Program-made: the position numbers and the translations under genes | Shown: positions 1 to 8,898 of the stretch, piece after piece | Layout of the letters: every line of letters starts with the position of its first letter | Position numbering within the stretch: the first letter of the stretch is position 1 | DNA from: Melioribacteraceae bacterium | GTDB taxonomy: Bacteria > Bacteroidota > Ignavibacteria > Ignavibacteriales > Melioribacteraceae | Direction of reading: 5' to 3' | DNA: 64,000 bases | Assembly (NCBI GenBank): GCA_026417375.1 | Contig: JAOADJ010000001.1 | Coordinates: forward strand, 25,336 to 89,335 | The notes under the pieces: model-generated | The model's database searches: none | Seen by the model: only the letters and a program-made list of their open reading frames with translations | Told to the model about the DNA's origin: nothing

Positions 1-69
1 AAGTTTATCTTGAGCCAAAATTGTAATTGAAAAAACACTCAAGAATAAAATTAGGGCTAACTTTTTCAT
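1..69 (-). CDS. N-terminus of a secreted protein (signal peptide MKKLALILFLSVFSITILAQDKL), truncated by the window edge
   Basis: ATG on the minus strand at 69, open to position 1; overlaps the stop of the upstream gene (ATGA); typical signal peptide. Confidence 0.65.
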   Translation of the reverse strand, partial: MKKLALILFLSVFSITILAQDKL

Positions 70-941
70 CTCATCCTCACTATCTGTTTATACTTAATTG
101 GAACAGTTGCCGGACCAAGTCCGTAACTCAAAACAATTTTTTGTCCTTCAGTGCTTGTTATATAACTTGTAAATCCAGAACCAACATAAACACCGATTTC
201 ATTTAATAAAATGTAACATGTTCTTATTAAAGGATATTCACCATTAGATAAATAACCAGCAGCCGGTTCATAATATACACCGCCTGTTGCAGATCTTTCA
301 TCTGTACCTATTCTTAAAATTTTTAATTTACTTTGATTGGCAATATTTAATCCTACAATGCCAATTGAGTTTTTATCTTTTCTAACTTTTTCCACAACTT
401 CTTCCTCGTTTTTAACTATATAAGCACCTTTTGGATTTTGCTTATCTGTTAAATCAATTTTCAAATTATCAAAGATTCCAGAATTTTGATCGGGTATATA
501 AATTCTATATTGTTTACTATTTCCGAGTAGAAGTTGTTTCAGTTCTGTAGTAGTAATTCTATTAAGCTTGTGACTGGAATCAACAACAACAGTTAAAGCA
601 TCGTAACAAAATTTAATTACTTTAACTGACGATTTGGTTTTTTCAAAAAAATTTGATTCGTCTTCTGTTAATCCACGTGAAGAAATAAACATTGTTTCTT
701 CACCATTTAACATTTTGACCATTCCTTCTTTGGCTTTTACTTTTTCCAATTCAATTTTTGCAGCGGGGTACTTTAAGGAAAAAGTATCTTTGATTGCTGA
801 AATCATTGTAAATAATGATTCATCAACTAAACATTTTACTTTACCTCTTGTAGCTGTTTCTTTAGGTGCTTCCTGACAAGAAACAACTAATAAAGTAAGA
901 ATTATAAATAATGAAAAAGTTTTAAGAAGGGAGTTCATCAT
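66..941 (-). CDS. PstS-like phosphate/substrate-binding lipoprotein
   Basis: Lipobox (LLVVSCQ); PstS-like features 'GIVGLN..' and 'GGVYYEPAAGYLSNGEYPLIRTCYILLN'; sits in the Ton cluster. Confidence 0.75.
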   Translation of the reverse strand: MMNSLLKTFSLFIILTLLVVSCQEAPKETATRGKVKCLVDESLFTMISAIKDTFSLKYPAAKIELEKVKAKEGMVKMLNGEETMFISSRGLTEDESNFFEKTKSSVKVIKFCYDALTVVVDSSHKLNRITTTELKQLLLGNSKQYRIYIPDQNSGIFDNLKIDLTDKQNPKGAYIVKNEEEVVEKVRKDKNSIGIVGLNIANQSKLKILRIGTDERSATGGVYYEPAAGYLSNGEYPLIRTCYILLNEIGVYVGSGFTSYITSTEGQKIVLSYGLGPATVPIKYKQIVRMR

Positions 942-1125
942 TTTTACGGTTCTTAATTGTTAAAATTACAATCCTATAAATTCCATAAAGAATTAAAACG
1001 GAGCCGAAAATAATTTTCATATTACTTCCCCCAACAAAATTTTGAGCTGGGAATAGATCAGAAAATAAAATTGCTATTCCCAACCCAACAAAAATTGTTG
1101 CTGCAGTATATCCGATATAAAGCAT
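922..1125 (-). CDS. small membrane protein, two predicted TM segments
   Basis: Internal Met of the 922..1230 ORF (MLYIGYTAATIFVGLG...) avoids the overlap with tonB; hydrophobic segments. Confidence 0.55.
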   Translation of the reverse strand: MLYIGYTAATIFVGLGIAILFSDLFPAQNFVGGSNMKIIFGSVLILYGIYRIVILTIKNRKNDELPS

Positions 1126-1141
1126 CAACTTTTCCACAGAA

Positions 1142-1894
1142 TTAATTTTGTCCTTCCAAAGTGAAACGATAAGGTAAAACAATCCAAACAGAAATTGGAT
1201 GTTGATTTTGAAGAGCTGGTGAAAAAGCACTCTTCATAGCTGCATCAATTGCTGCTTGGTTAAATAATTCTGAATCAGATTTTATAACAACAGCTTTTTT
1301 TGGTCTTCCTTCTTTATCAATAAGAACCTTTACGAAGACTTTTCCAGTAATACCAGCACGTTTTGCAATTTCAGGATATTCTGGTTTAGCAGCAAAAACC
1401 ATTTCAGGTAATTTTTCTACTGCAACGAAAGCGTTCATATCCGGATCGTCATCTTTAGGTTTTTCATCTTCAATTTTAATATCTTGAGTAATTTGTGCAC
1501 CGGCACCTGATAAATCTTCCATAAGAGCTGGTGCTTGCTGAGCGCTCAATTCAGTTTGAGAAGCAATTACTTGTTCTGGTGGTGCTTCTTCATCTGGTAC
1601 TGGAACAGGTACACCGACTGTTGGTGCCGCTACAGGACCAGCAACCTGAATTTGAGGAGCTACGTTTTCTATTGATGGTGGTGGACCTAAGTCACTATAA
1701 TTAATCTTCATTCTTACTGTTGGAGTACCAGATTCATCTTCTCTAGAAAGAACTTGAGCGAACCAATAGGACCCAATTAGTAAAAGATGAAGAAAAATTG
1801 CAAGCCCTACACCAATAGCATAATTACGTGGGTAAACTCTCTTTAATTCGAAAGCACCGTACACGTTGTTTTGTTGTAATGCTACTTCTGTCAT
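1142..1894 (-). CDS. tonB: TonB family energy transducer
   Basis: N-terminal TM, Pro-rich linker, C-terminal 'PEYPEIAKRAGITGKVFVKVLIDKEGRPKKAVVIKSD..FNQAAIDAAMKSAFSPA' TonB domain. Confidence 0.93.
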   Translation of the reverse strand: MTEVALQQNNVYGAFELKRVYPRNYAIGVGLAIFLHLLLIGSYWFAQVLSREDESGTPTVRMKINYSDLGPPPSIENVAPQIQVAGPVAAPTVGVPVPVPDEEAPPEQVIASQTELSAQQAPALMEDLSGAGAQITQDIKIEDEKPKDDDPDMNAFVAVEKLPEMVFAAKPEYPEIAKRAGITGKVFVKVLIDKEGRPKKAVVIKSDSELFNQAAIDAAMKSAFSPALQNQHPISVWIVLPYRFTLEGQN

Positions 1895-1905
1895 TTTTAT
1901 TCTCC

Positions 1906-2409
1906 TTATGTAGCTCTTGCCATTTCTTTTTTATCAATATCAGTTATTGGAGCTAATGCGTAACGGTCTAAACCAACAACACGTAATTCGTCAATAATAT
2001 CTATCATCATGTGATATTTACTTTTCTTATCTATTTTAATTAACACGTTGAAACGTGGGTTTTCAGCTTTTTTCTGTTTTAAGAATTTATTGAAATCTTC
2101 CCATTTAATTTTAGCTGGAACTTCAAAGCCAACATTCCAATAAATATTCATGTTTTCATCAACACGAATAGTAAGGAGGTTAGATTCACCAACTTTAATA
2201 TCAACATCTTTAGGAGGAAGATTTATTTCCAGCGTTTGTGGTAAACGGAAAACAGTAGTTAACATAAAGAATGTTAACAACAAGAAAGCAACGTCAACCA
2301 AAGGAGTCATATCTATACTAATAGAAACTCTTTTCTTTGGTTTACGTTTAGTAAACTTGGATTTCCGTTTTGGACCACCACTGTCGCCACCAACTGCGCC
2401 ACCGGCCAT
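1906..2409 (-). CDS. exbD: ExbD/TolR biopolymer transport protein
   Basis: 'SIDMTPLVDVAFLLLTFFMLTTVF' ExbD signature. Confidence 0.92.
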   Translation of the reverse strand: MAGGAVGGDSGGPKRKSKFTKRKPKKRVSISIDMTPLVDVAFLLLTFFMLTTVFRLPQTLEINLPPKDVDIKVGESNLLTIRVDENMNIYWNVGFEVPAKIKWEDFNKFLKQKKAENPRFNVLIKIDKKSKYHMMIDIIDELRVVGLDRYALAPITDIDKKEMARAT

Positions 2410-2410
2410 A

Positions 2411-2887
2411 TTACATCTCCTTCTTTTCTGTTTCGTAATTAGTAACCATATTGAATCTGGTTATTTTTACTTTTTCTAAAATATCCATTACGTCTTGAAC
2501 AACTCCATATTCAACATTAGCATCAGCTTTAATGATTGTTCTAAGTTTAGGATTAGCAATTCTTGCTTTCATAAGAAGTTCGCCTAATTCAGGTAATTTA
2601 ACTTGGCTAGCTTGTCTATATTTATATTCAGTACCAAACATTTTTTCCATCATAATTTGAGAATCGAAACCCATGAAAACAGCACCAGTTTTATCAATAA
2701 AAACCAACATAGTATTTGATTCAGGTAATTTTATTTCAGAATGTGAAGATGGAAAAACAACTTCAACTTCTTCTGGTGGTTTAAATGTTGTGGTCAACAT
2801 AAAAAATGTAAGAAGCAAGAACGCCACGTCCACGAGTGGAGTCATGTCAATACGAATTGCGACTCTTTTCTTTTTAATGCGCGGCAT
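2411..2887 (-). CDS. exbD: ExbD/TolR biopolymer transport protein (second copy)
   Basis: 'RIDMTPLVDVAFLLLTFFMLTTTF' signature; tandem with the previous gene. Confidence 0.92.
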   Translation of the reverse strand: MPRIKKKRVAIRIDMTPLVDVAFLLLTFFMLTTTFKPPEEVEVVFPSSHSEIKLPESNTMLVFIDKTGAVFMGFDSQIMMEKMFGTEYKYRQASQVKLPELGELLMKARIANPKLRTIIKADANVEYGVVQDVMDILEKVKITRFNMVTNYETEKKEM

Positions 2888-2899
2888 TAAATTACCTCA

Positions 2900-3682
2900 C
2901 TATTTTAATTTTAATAATTGCATTAAATTATAGTTAGCTTCATCAATTTGGAATGTGAAGTTATCAACTTTATTTACATAGAAATTATAAGCAACGATAC
3001 CAAGAATAGCTGCAAAAAGACCACCAGCTGTATTGATAAGAGCTTCAGAAATACCAGTAGCAAGAGAGATAGCATCTGGTGCACCTGATTGAGCAAGAGC
3101 TTTGAACGCACGAATCATACCGATTGTTGTTCCAAGAAGACCAACCATTGTTGCAACTGAAGCAATAGTAGAAAGAACGATTAAATTCTTTTCTAAGAGT
3201 GGAGTTTCGAGCATTAAAGTTTCTTCAACTGCGCGTTGAACTTCTACTAATTGTTTTTCTTTATCTATTGTAGATTTTTCAGAAGTTACTTCTTTATAGC
3301 GTGTTAAAGCTGATTTTAATACGTTAGCAATTGAACCTCTTTGTTTATCGCAAGCTGCGATAGCTTCATCAAATTGATCAGCGCGTACTAAATCAATAAC
3401 TTGTTTATAAAACTTTGGAATCGGTCCTTTTCCTTGTGCTTTTCTTAATGTGAAAGCTCTTTCAAAAATTACGGCAATAACCATAATTGAAATTGTAATT
3501 AATATAGCTACAAGTGGACCACCTACGTATGTTGTACCCATTAAGTTTGCCGGAACGTGTCTTGTTCCTTTGGTAGCATAGTCGAGAAAGTTTGCTGGAT
3601 TTCCCAATACAAATTCATAAATACTAATTCCAGCTGCTAAAGCTAGAATGAAAAGTATTACAACAAAAGAGGATTGTTTCAT
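2900..3682 (-). CDS. exbB: MotA/TolQ/ExbB proton channel family protein
   Basis: 'LLEKNLIVLSTIASVATMVGLLGTTIGMIRAFKAL...GISEALINTAGGLFAAILGIVAYN'. Confidence 0.93.
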   Translation of the reverse strand: MKQSSFVVILFILALAAGISIYEFVLGNPANFLDYATKGTRHVPANLMGTTYVGGPLVAILITISIMVIAVIFERAFTLRKAQGKGPIPKFYKQVIDLVRADQFDEAIAACDKQRGSIANVLKSALTRYKEVTSEKSTIDKEKQLVEVQRAVEETLMLETPLLEKNLIVLSTIASVATMVGLLGTTIGMIRAFKALAQSGAPDAISLATGISEALINTAGGLFAAILGIVAYNFYVNKVDNFTFQIDEANYNLMQLLKLK

Positions 3683-3839
3683 TTTTTTTACTCCTTTTAA
3701 TTAATGAAAGTCTGCTTAACTATTTAAAAAATTATGCCAAAATGTTTTTAATTAATTTTTTCATTTTTTCAGCAATTATTTTATTTCATTTCATGTGGGT
3801 TTTCAAAATGAAATACTATTGCTTTCAAAATGAAAGGTT

Positions 3840-5174
3840 TTATAGCCCATATTGTTTTCTTTTACGCCAAAGTGTGGTTTCAGAAATTCCCAGTATTTTA
3901 GCTGCTTCTTTTGCTGTAGGAGCAATTTTTAATACATCTATTATATGTTGCTTTTCTAGTTCATCTATCTTTTGAGGAGAAGTTGTTGGTGTGGTTTGTT
4001 TAATTACAAAGTTTTTAATTTCCTCGGGTAAGTAATCTTCTCTTATTATATTATCTTTTGCAAAAACGAGTAATCTTTTTACAACGGTTTCAAATTCTCT
4101 TACATTTCCGGGCCAATCATATTCTAACAAAAATTTTTTTGCGTTTTCGTGAATTGTTATTTCTCTTTGATTTCCATATTTGTTTATAAAATAATTTAGT
4201 AGGGTTTCAATGTCATCTTTTCTTTCTCTTAATGGTGGAATATTAAACCGTACTCCAACAATTCTATAATAAAAATCTTCTCTTAAATGCCCTGTTGCTA
4301 AATCATTTTCAACTTTTCTATTAGTTGCAGAAATTAATCTTACATCAACTTTTCTTGTTATGCTTTCCCCTACTCTTTCAAATTCCATATTCTGAAGAAA
4401 ACGAAGAAGTTTTACTTGCATTTGTTTTGGGATTTCTGCTACTTCATCAAGAAAAAGAGTTCCGCCATCGGCTAGTTCAAGTCTTCCTATTCTATCTTTT
4501 ATTGCGGTTGTAAATGCTCCTTTTACATGTCCGAATAGTTCACTTTCAAATAAATTTTCCGGAATGGCAGAGCAATTAATTGCAATAAAAGGAAAATCTT
4601 TTCTTTGACTATTTGAATGAATGAAACGTGCAAGTAATTCTTTTCCGGTTCCACTTTCTCCTTCAATTAAAATTGGAATGTTACTATCGGCTACTTCTTT
4701 TGCAATTGAAAGAATTTTTCTTGTGCTTTGATTTGTTGTTACAAAAGTTTCTGTTTCGAATGTTTCTTGTAACTGAGTTGTTAATCCTCTTATTTGCTTT
4801 GTAAGGCGATGATGTTCAAATGCTTTTTCTACATAATGAATAAATTCTTTATGTGAAAAGGGTTTTGAAATATAATCATGCGCTCCTTTTTTAATTGCTT
4901 CAACTGCACTTTCAATTGAGCCGTGAGCTGTCATTAAAATTATTGTTGTATCTGGTGAATTTTTTTTAATTTCCTGAAGCGTAGCAATACCATCGATTGG
5001 TTGCATCTTTAAATCAATAAATGCTACTTCAAAAAAAACTTCTTTTGTTCGTTGTATTCCATCAATTGGATTTGAAAAAACTTCTGGTGAATATCCATTT
5101 GCCAATAATGAAAGTTCAATTGTTTTTAAAATATTTTGCTCATCATCTATTATTAATATTTTTTGATTTTGCAT
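3840..5174 (-). CDS. sigma-54-dependent response regulator, NtrC family
   Basis: Receiver domain, AAA+ 'GESGTGKELLARFIH', 'ESELFGHVKGAFTTA' (GAFTGA-like, sigma54 contact), C-terminal Fis-type HTH. Confidence 0.93.
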   Translation of the reverse strand: MQNQKILIIDDEQNILKTIELSLLANGYSPEVFSNPIDGIQRTKEVFFEVAFIDLKMQPIDGIATLQEIKKNSPDTTIILMTAHGSIESAVEAIKKGAHDYISKPFSHKEFIHYVEKAFEHHRLTKQIRGLTTQLQETFETETFVTTNQSTRKILSIAKEVADSNIPILIEGESGTGKELLARFIHSNSQRKDFPFIAINCSAIPENLFESELFGHVKGAFTTAIKDRIGRLELADGGTLFLDEVAEIPKQMQVKLLRFLQNMEFERVGESITRKVDVRLISATNRKVENDLATGHLREDFYYRIVGVRFNIPPLRERKDDIETLLNYFINKYGNQREITIHENAKKFLLEYDWPGNVREFETVVKRLLVFAKDNIIREDYLPEEIKNFVIKQTTPTTSPQKIDELEKQHIIDVLKIAPTAKEAAKILGISETTLWRKRKQYGL

Positions 5175-7006
5175 TATGCTACCGGTAATTTAATTTGAAA
5201 TGTACTTCCTTTTCCTAATTCACTGAAAGCTTTTATTTCTCCATTGTGAATTTCAATTATTTCTTTGGCAATTGAAAGACCCAGCCCTAAACTTCCTGGG
5301 GCTGAGTCATCTATTTGGATAAATTTATCAAAAACTTTTTTGAGGTTATCCGGACTAATACCAATTCCTGTATCCGAAATTTCTATTAGCAAACAATTTT
5401 CTTCCACTTTAAAATCAACTTTAATGTTTCCCCCATTTGGTGTAAATCGTAAAGAATTAGAAACCAGATTTTCGACAGCACTTATCATGTTGTTATAGTT
5501 TCCGTTTATCATTACATTTTTAACATTATCAATTACTTTCAAGTTAATGTTTTTTTCTTTTGCTAAGATTGTAAATTTTTTTGAAATGTAATCTGCAAGT
5601 TTTTGTGCTTCAAATTTTTCAAATTTTATTTTTCCAATATTTGCTTCAAGTTTTGTAAGCTCAAGTATTTCATAAACCAGTTTGTTTAATCTATCGTAAT
5701 CTTCTTTCATTGAAATTATTAAATCTTTTTGTTTTTCATTTACTTTTCCAACAACATCATCTTCCAATAAACCTAACGCCATTCCCATTGAAGTTAAAGG
5801 TGTTTTTAATTCATGAGAAACTTTTGCAATAAATTCACTTTTCATTTTGTCGAGCTCTTGATATTTGGTTATATCGTTAAAAACAAAAAGTGTTGCTTCT
5901 TTTTCTGAATCTGGGATTTCAATTTGTGAAGCTATTACATTAAAATATTTCTGAGAACCATTTTCTTCTTTAAGATTAATAATTTTATCCTTAATACTTG
6001 AGATACTTTTATCACCTGATTTTATTTTGGTTCTGTGCTGTTTAAGAATTTTTTTTATTTCTGAATTCTTTAATACCTTTTCACCAATTACCTGATTGAA
6101 TGCTTTATTAGCTAAAAGAATTTTAAAGTTTTCATCAACCATTAAAACTGGTTCATCCATACTTTCAATTACTATTTCAGATTTTTTCTTTTCATAAAAT
6201 ATTTTGTTGAGATTAAGTTTTTCATATTGCTCAAGTTTTTCACTCATTTTGTTAAATTCATCGGTTAAAGAGTTTATTTCATCGGAATTATCATCAAGTT
6301 CAATTCTTTCGCTAAAATTTCCTTCGGCAATATGACGAACGGATTCTTTTAATTTTGTAATTGGCCTCACTATATAATCTGAAAATTTTGAACTAAAGAT
6401 TGAGGCAATTAAAATTGCTCCAAGTAAAATGAAAAATATTGTTAACGCCGCTGTTTGTGTAATTTTTTTTACATCTTGAACAGCCTGATTTAACAAACTA
6501 TGATTTATTTCTAATATTTTATTACAATCTTGTTTAATGTTTAATAACTGAATAATAATTTTTCCAAGGTCAAGTTTAACTTCCTGCGCTTTCCATTTTA
6601 AATAAATTTGATAGTCAAGTTTGCTGATATTTTCATCTTTAAATTTTTTATGATTAGCCATTATTGTATCAAGAAGTTTTTTTTCGAGGTCAACCTGAAC
6701 CGATTCTCTTGCTTTTTGATGCCAATAAAAAAAATCAACTTCGCTTTTATTAAATAAACTATCCCCCTTCTCAAAATCTTGATTAAACATTATAATTACA
6801 GAAGCAACTTGTTCATCGAGAGCTTTGCTCATGTTATCCGCTGCAATTATAACTGCATAATTATCCTGCATCGATTGTTTTATATATTCATTAAATCTAT
6901 AAAAATTATAAATACTCCAAAGTGTAGCAAAAAACATAATTAGCAAAATGACTGTGAAGCCAAGTAAAATTTTGCTTCTTAATGTTGTTGTATAAAAATT
7001 TATCAT
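5174..7006 (-). CDS. sensor histidine kinase (TM, HAMP, PAS, HisKA, HATPase_c)
   Basis: 'KVSHELKTPLTSMGMAL' H-box, 'LVSNSLRFTPNGG' N-box, G-boxes; 1-nt overlap with the response regulator. Confidence 0.93.
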   Translation of the reverse strand: MINFYTTTLRSKILLGFTVILLIMFFATLWSIYNFYRFNEYIKQSMQDNYAVIIAADNMSKALDEQVASVIIMFNQDFEKGDSLFNKSEVDFFYWHQKARESVQVDLEKKLLDTIMANHKKFKDENISKLDYQIYLKWKAQEVKLDLGKIIIQLLNIKQDCNKILEINHSLLNQAVQDVKKITQTAALTIFFILLGAILIASIFSSKFSDYIVRPITKLKESVRHIAEGNFSERIELDDNSDEINSLTDEFNKMSEKLEQYEKLNLNKIFYEKKKSEIVIESMDEPVLMVDENFKILLANKAFNQVIGEKVLKNSEIKKILKQHRTKIKSGDKSISSIKDKIINLKEENGSQKYFNVIASQIEIPDSEKEATLFVFNDITKYQELDKMKSEFIAKVSHELKTPLTSMGMALGLLEDDVVGKVNEKQKDLIISMKEDYDRLNKLVYEILELTKLEANIGKIKFEKFEAQKLADYISKKFTILAKEKNINLKVIDNVKNVMINGNYNNMISAVENLVSNSLRFTPNGGNIKVDFKVEENCLLIEISDTGIGISPDNLKKVFDKFIQIDDSAPGSLGLGLSIAKEIIEIHNGEIKAFSELGKGSTFQIKLPVA

Positions 7007-7115
7007 TATAACTAAAAAGTTTTTTTTCCTTTTGTTAAAATAGCTTATTGTTTTGCTTAAATAAATATCTTTTTGCTATGTTAAACTAAGATTTAAAATT
7101 TGTTTTAGAATTACT

Positions 7116-8897
7116 ATGAAAAAACTTGTTATAATATTTTTATTATTCTCATCAACTTTCTTTTCTCAAATTAGGTTAATACAAAATATTGAAGCCAGAA
7201 AAACTATTTCCCTAAATGGAAAATGGAATGTAATAGTAGATCCTTACGAAACTGGTTATTATACATATCGTTTAACACCCGATCAAAATGGTTTTTTCAA
7301 AAATCAAAAACAAAAAAATAAATATGATAGAATTGAATATGATTTTGATAAATCTGAAAAGCTAATTGTTCCGGGGGATTGGAATACTCAAAAAGAAAAA
7401 TTGTTTTTTTATGAAGGTACAATTTGGTATAAAAAATCATTTAATTATGAGAAGAAACAAAACAAAAGAGTTTTCATTTATTTTGGGGCAGTAAATTATA
7501 ACTCCAAGGTTTATTTAAATGGTGAATTTGTTGGTGAACATGTTGGCGGATTTACCCCTTTTAACTTTGAAATAACCGATAAAATAAATTCTGGTTTAAA
7601 TTTTGTAATTGTTAAAGTTGATAATAAAAGATTGCCTGAAGGTGTTCCAACTATTAATACTGATTGGTGGAATTATGGTGGTATAACCCGTGATGTTTAT
7701 TTAGTAGAAACAAATTCAACTTTTATAGATGATTACTTTATTCAACTTGAAAAAAATAGTTCAAATAAAATTTCAGGATGGGTAAAACTTGATGGAAATA
7801 TTTTCAATGATATAAAAATAAAAATACCCGAATTAAAATTTGACACATCTTTAACTCCAAACAAAAATGGTTATTGTCAATTTATAATTGATTGTTCTCC
7901 GGTTTTATGGTCACCAAAAAATCCAAAACTTTATGATGTTATAATTCAGCATGATGATGAAGTAATAAAAGATAAAATTGGTTTTAGAAAAATTGAAGTG
8001 AAAGAGAATAAAATATTTTTAAATGATAAAGAAATTTTTTTAAGAGGCATTTCACTTCACGAAGAAACACCGGTTAAATCTTCAAGAGCAAATTCCAAAA
8101 AAGATGCAAGAAAATTACTTTCGATGGCTAAAGAATTGAATTGTAATTTTGTAAGATTAGCACACTATCCTCATAACGAAAATATAATTAAAGTAGCTGA
8201 TAGACTTGGCTTTTTAGTTTGGTCCGAAATTCCTGTGTATTGGACTATTCATTGGAAAAACAAACAAACTTTTGAAAATGCATCAAATCAACTTAAAGAA
8301 ATGATCTCGAGAGATAAAAATCGTGCTTCAATAATTTTTTGGTCAGTTGGAAATGAAACTCCATTGAGCGAAGAAAGACTAATCTTTATGAAAAATTTAA
8401 TTGATACAGCAAGATTTTTAGATTCAACAAGATTAATAACAGCAGCTTTAGAAACACATTACATTGATTCAAAAACTATAATGATTAATGATCCACTTGG
8501 AAATTATCTTGATGTGCTTGGCTGCAATGAATACATTGGTTGGTACGATGGCTTGCCTCAAAAAGCAGATTCAATTCAATGGAAAACTATTTACAACAAA
8601 CCGTTAGTTATCAGTGAATTTGGTGGCGATGCAAAATATGGATTTCATTCCGATAGTTTAACAATCTGGTCAGAAGAATTTCAGGAAAGTATTTATAAAC
8701 ATCAAATAAAAATGTTGAATAAAATTTCTTTCCTTTCAGGTGTTAGTCCATGGATTTTAATGGATTTTCGTTCTCCACGAAGAACATTACCAAATATTCA
8801 GGATTATTTTAATCGCAAAGGTTTATATTCTAATTTAGGAGAAAAGAAAAAAGCGTTTTACATTTTAAAAAACTACTACAAAACAAAAATGAATTAA
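7116..8897 (+). CDS. glycoside hydrolase family 2 (beta-glucuronidase/beta-galactosidase-like), secreted
   Basis: Signal peptide; 'RLAHYPHNE', acid/base 'IIFWSVGNETPLS', nucleophile 'VISEFGGDAKYGFH'. Confidence 0.88.
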   Translation: MKKLVIIFLLFSSTFFSQIRLIQNIEARKTISLNGKWNVIVDPYETGYYTYRLTPDQNGFFKNQKQKNKYDRIEYDFDKSEKLIVPGDWNTQKEKLFFYEGTIWYKKSFNYEKKQNKRVFIYFGAVNYNSKVYLNGEFVGEHVGGFTPFNFEITDKINSGLNFVIVKVDNKRLPEGVPTINTDWWNYGGITRDVYLVETNSTFIDDYFIQLEKNSSNKISGWVKLDGNIFNDIKIKIPELKFDTSLTPNKNGYCQFIIDCSPVLWSPKNPKLYDVIIQHDDEVIKDKIGFRKIEVKENKIFLNDKEIFLRGISLHEETPVKSSRANSKKDARKLLSMAKELNCNFVRLAHYPHNENIIKVADRLGFLVWSEIPVYWTIHWKNKQTFENASNQLKEMISRDKNRASIIFWSVGNETPLSEERLIFMKNLIDTARFLDSTRLITAALETHYIDSKTIMINDPLGNYLDVLGCNEYIGWYDGLPQKADSIQWKTIYNKPLVISEFGGDAKYGFHSDSLTIWSEEFQESIYKHQIKMLNKISFLSGVSPWILMDFRSPRRTLPNIQDYFNRKGLYSNLGEKKKAFYILKNYYKTKMN

Positions 8898-8898
8898 T

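Noticed and set aside
634-876. Plus-strand ORF (80 aa) opposite the PstS-like gene, and similar antisense ORFs (e.g. 2150..2479, 9571..9774, 12656..12937, 41180..41473, 49452..49880, 60733..61107)
   Set aside because: They lie entirely or almost entirely antisense to well-supported genes and have low-complexity or shadow composition; no family recognised.
922-1230. Full-length ORF with start at 1230
   Set aside because: The first ~35 aa overlap tonB in another frame; internal Met at 1125 fits the intergenic arrangement better.
3725-3740. Possible sigma-54 promoter (TTGGCATAATTTTTTAAAT on the minus strand) for exbB
   Set aside because: The -24-like GG is present but the expected GC at -12 spacing is TA; not called as a feature.
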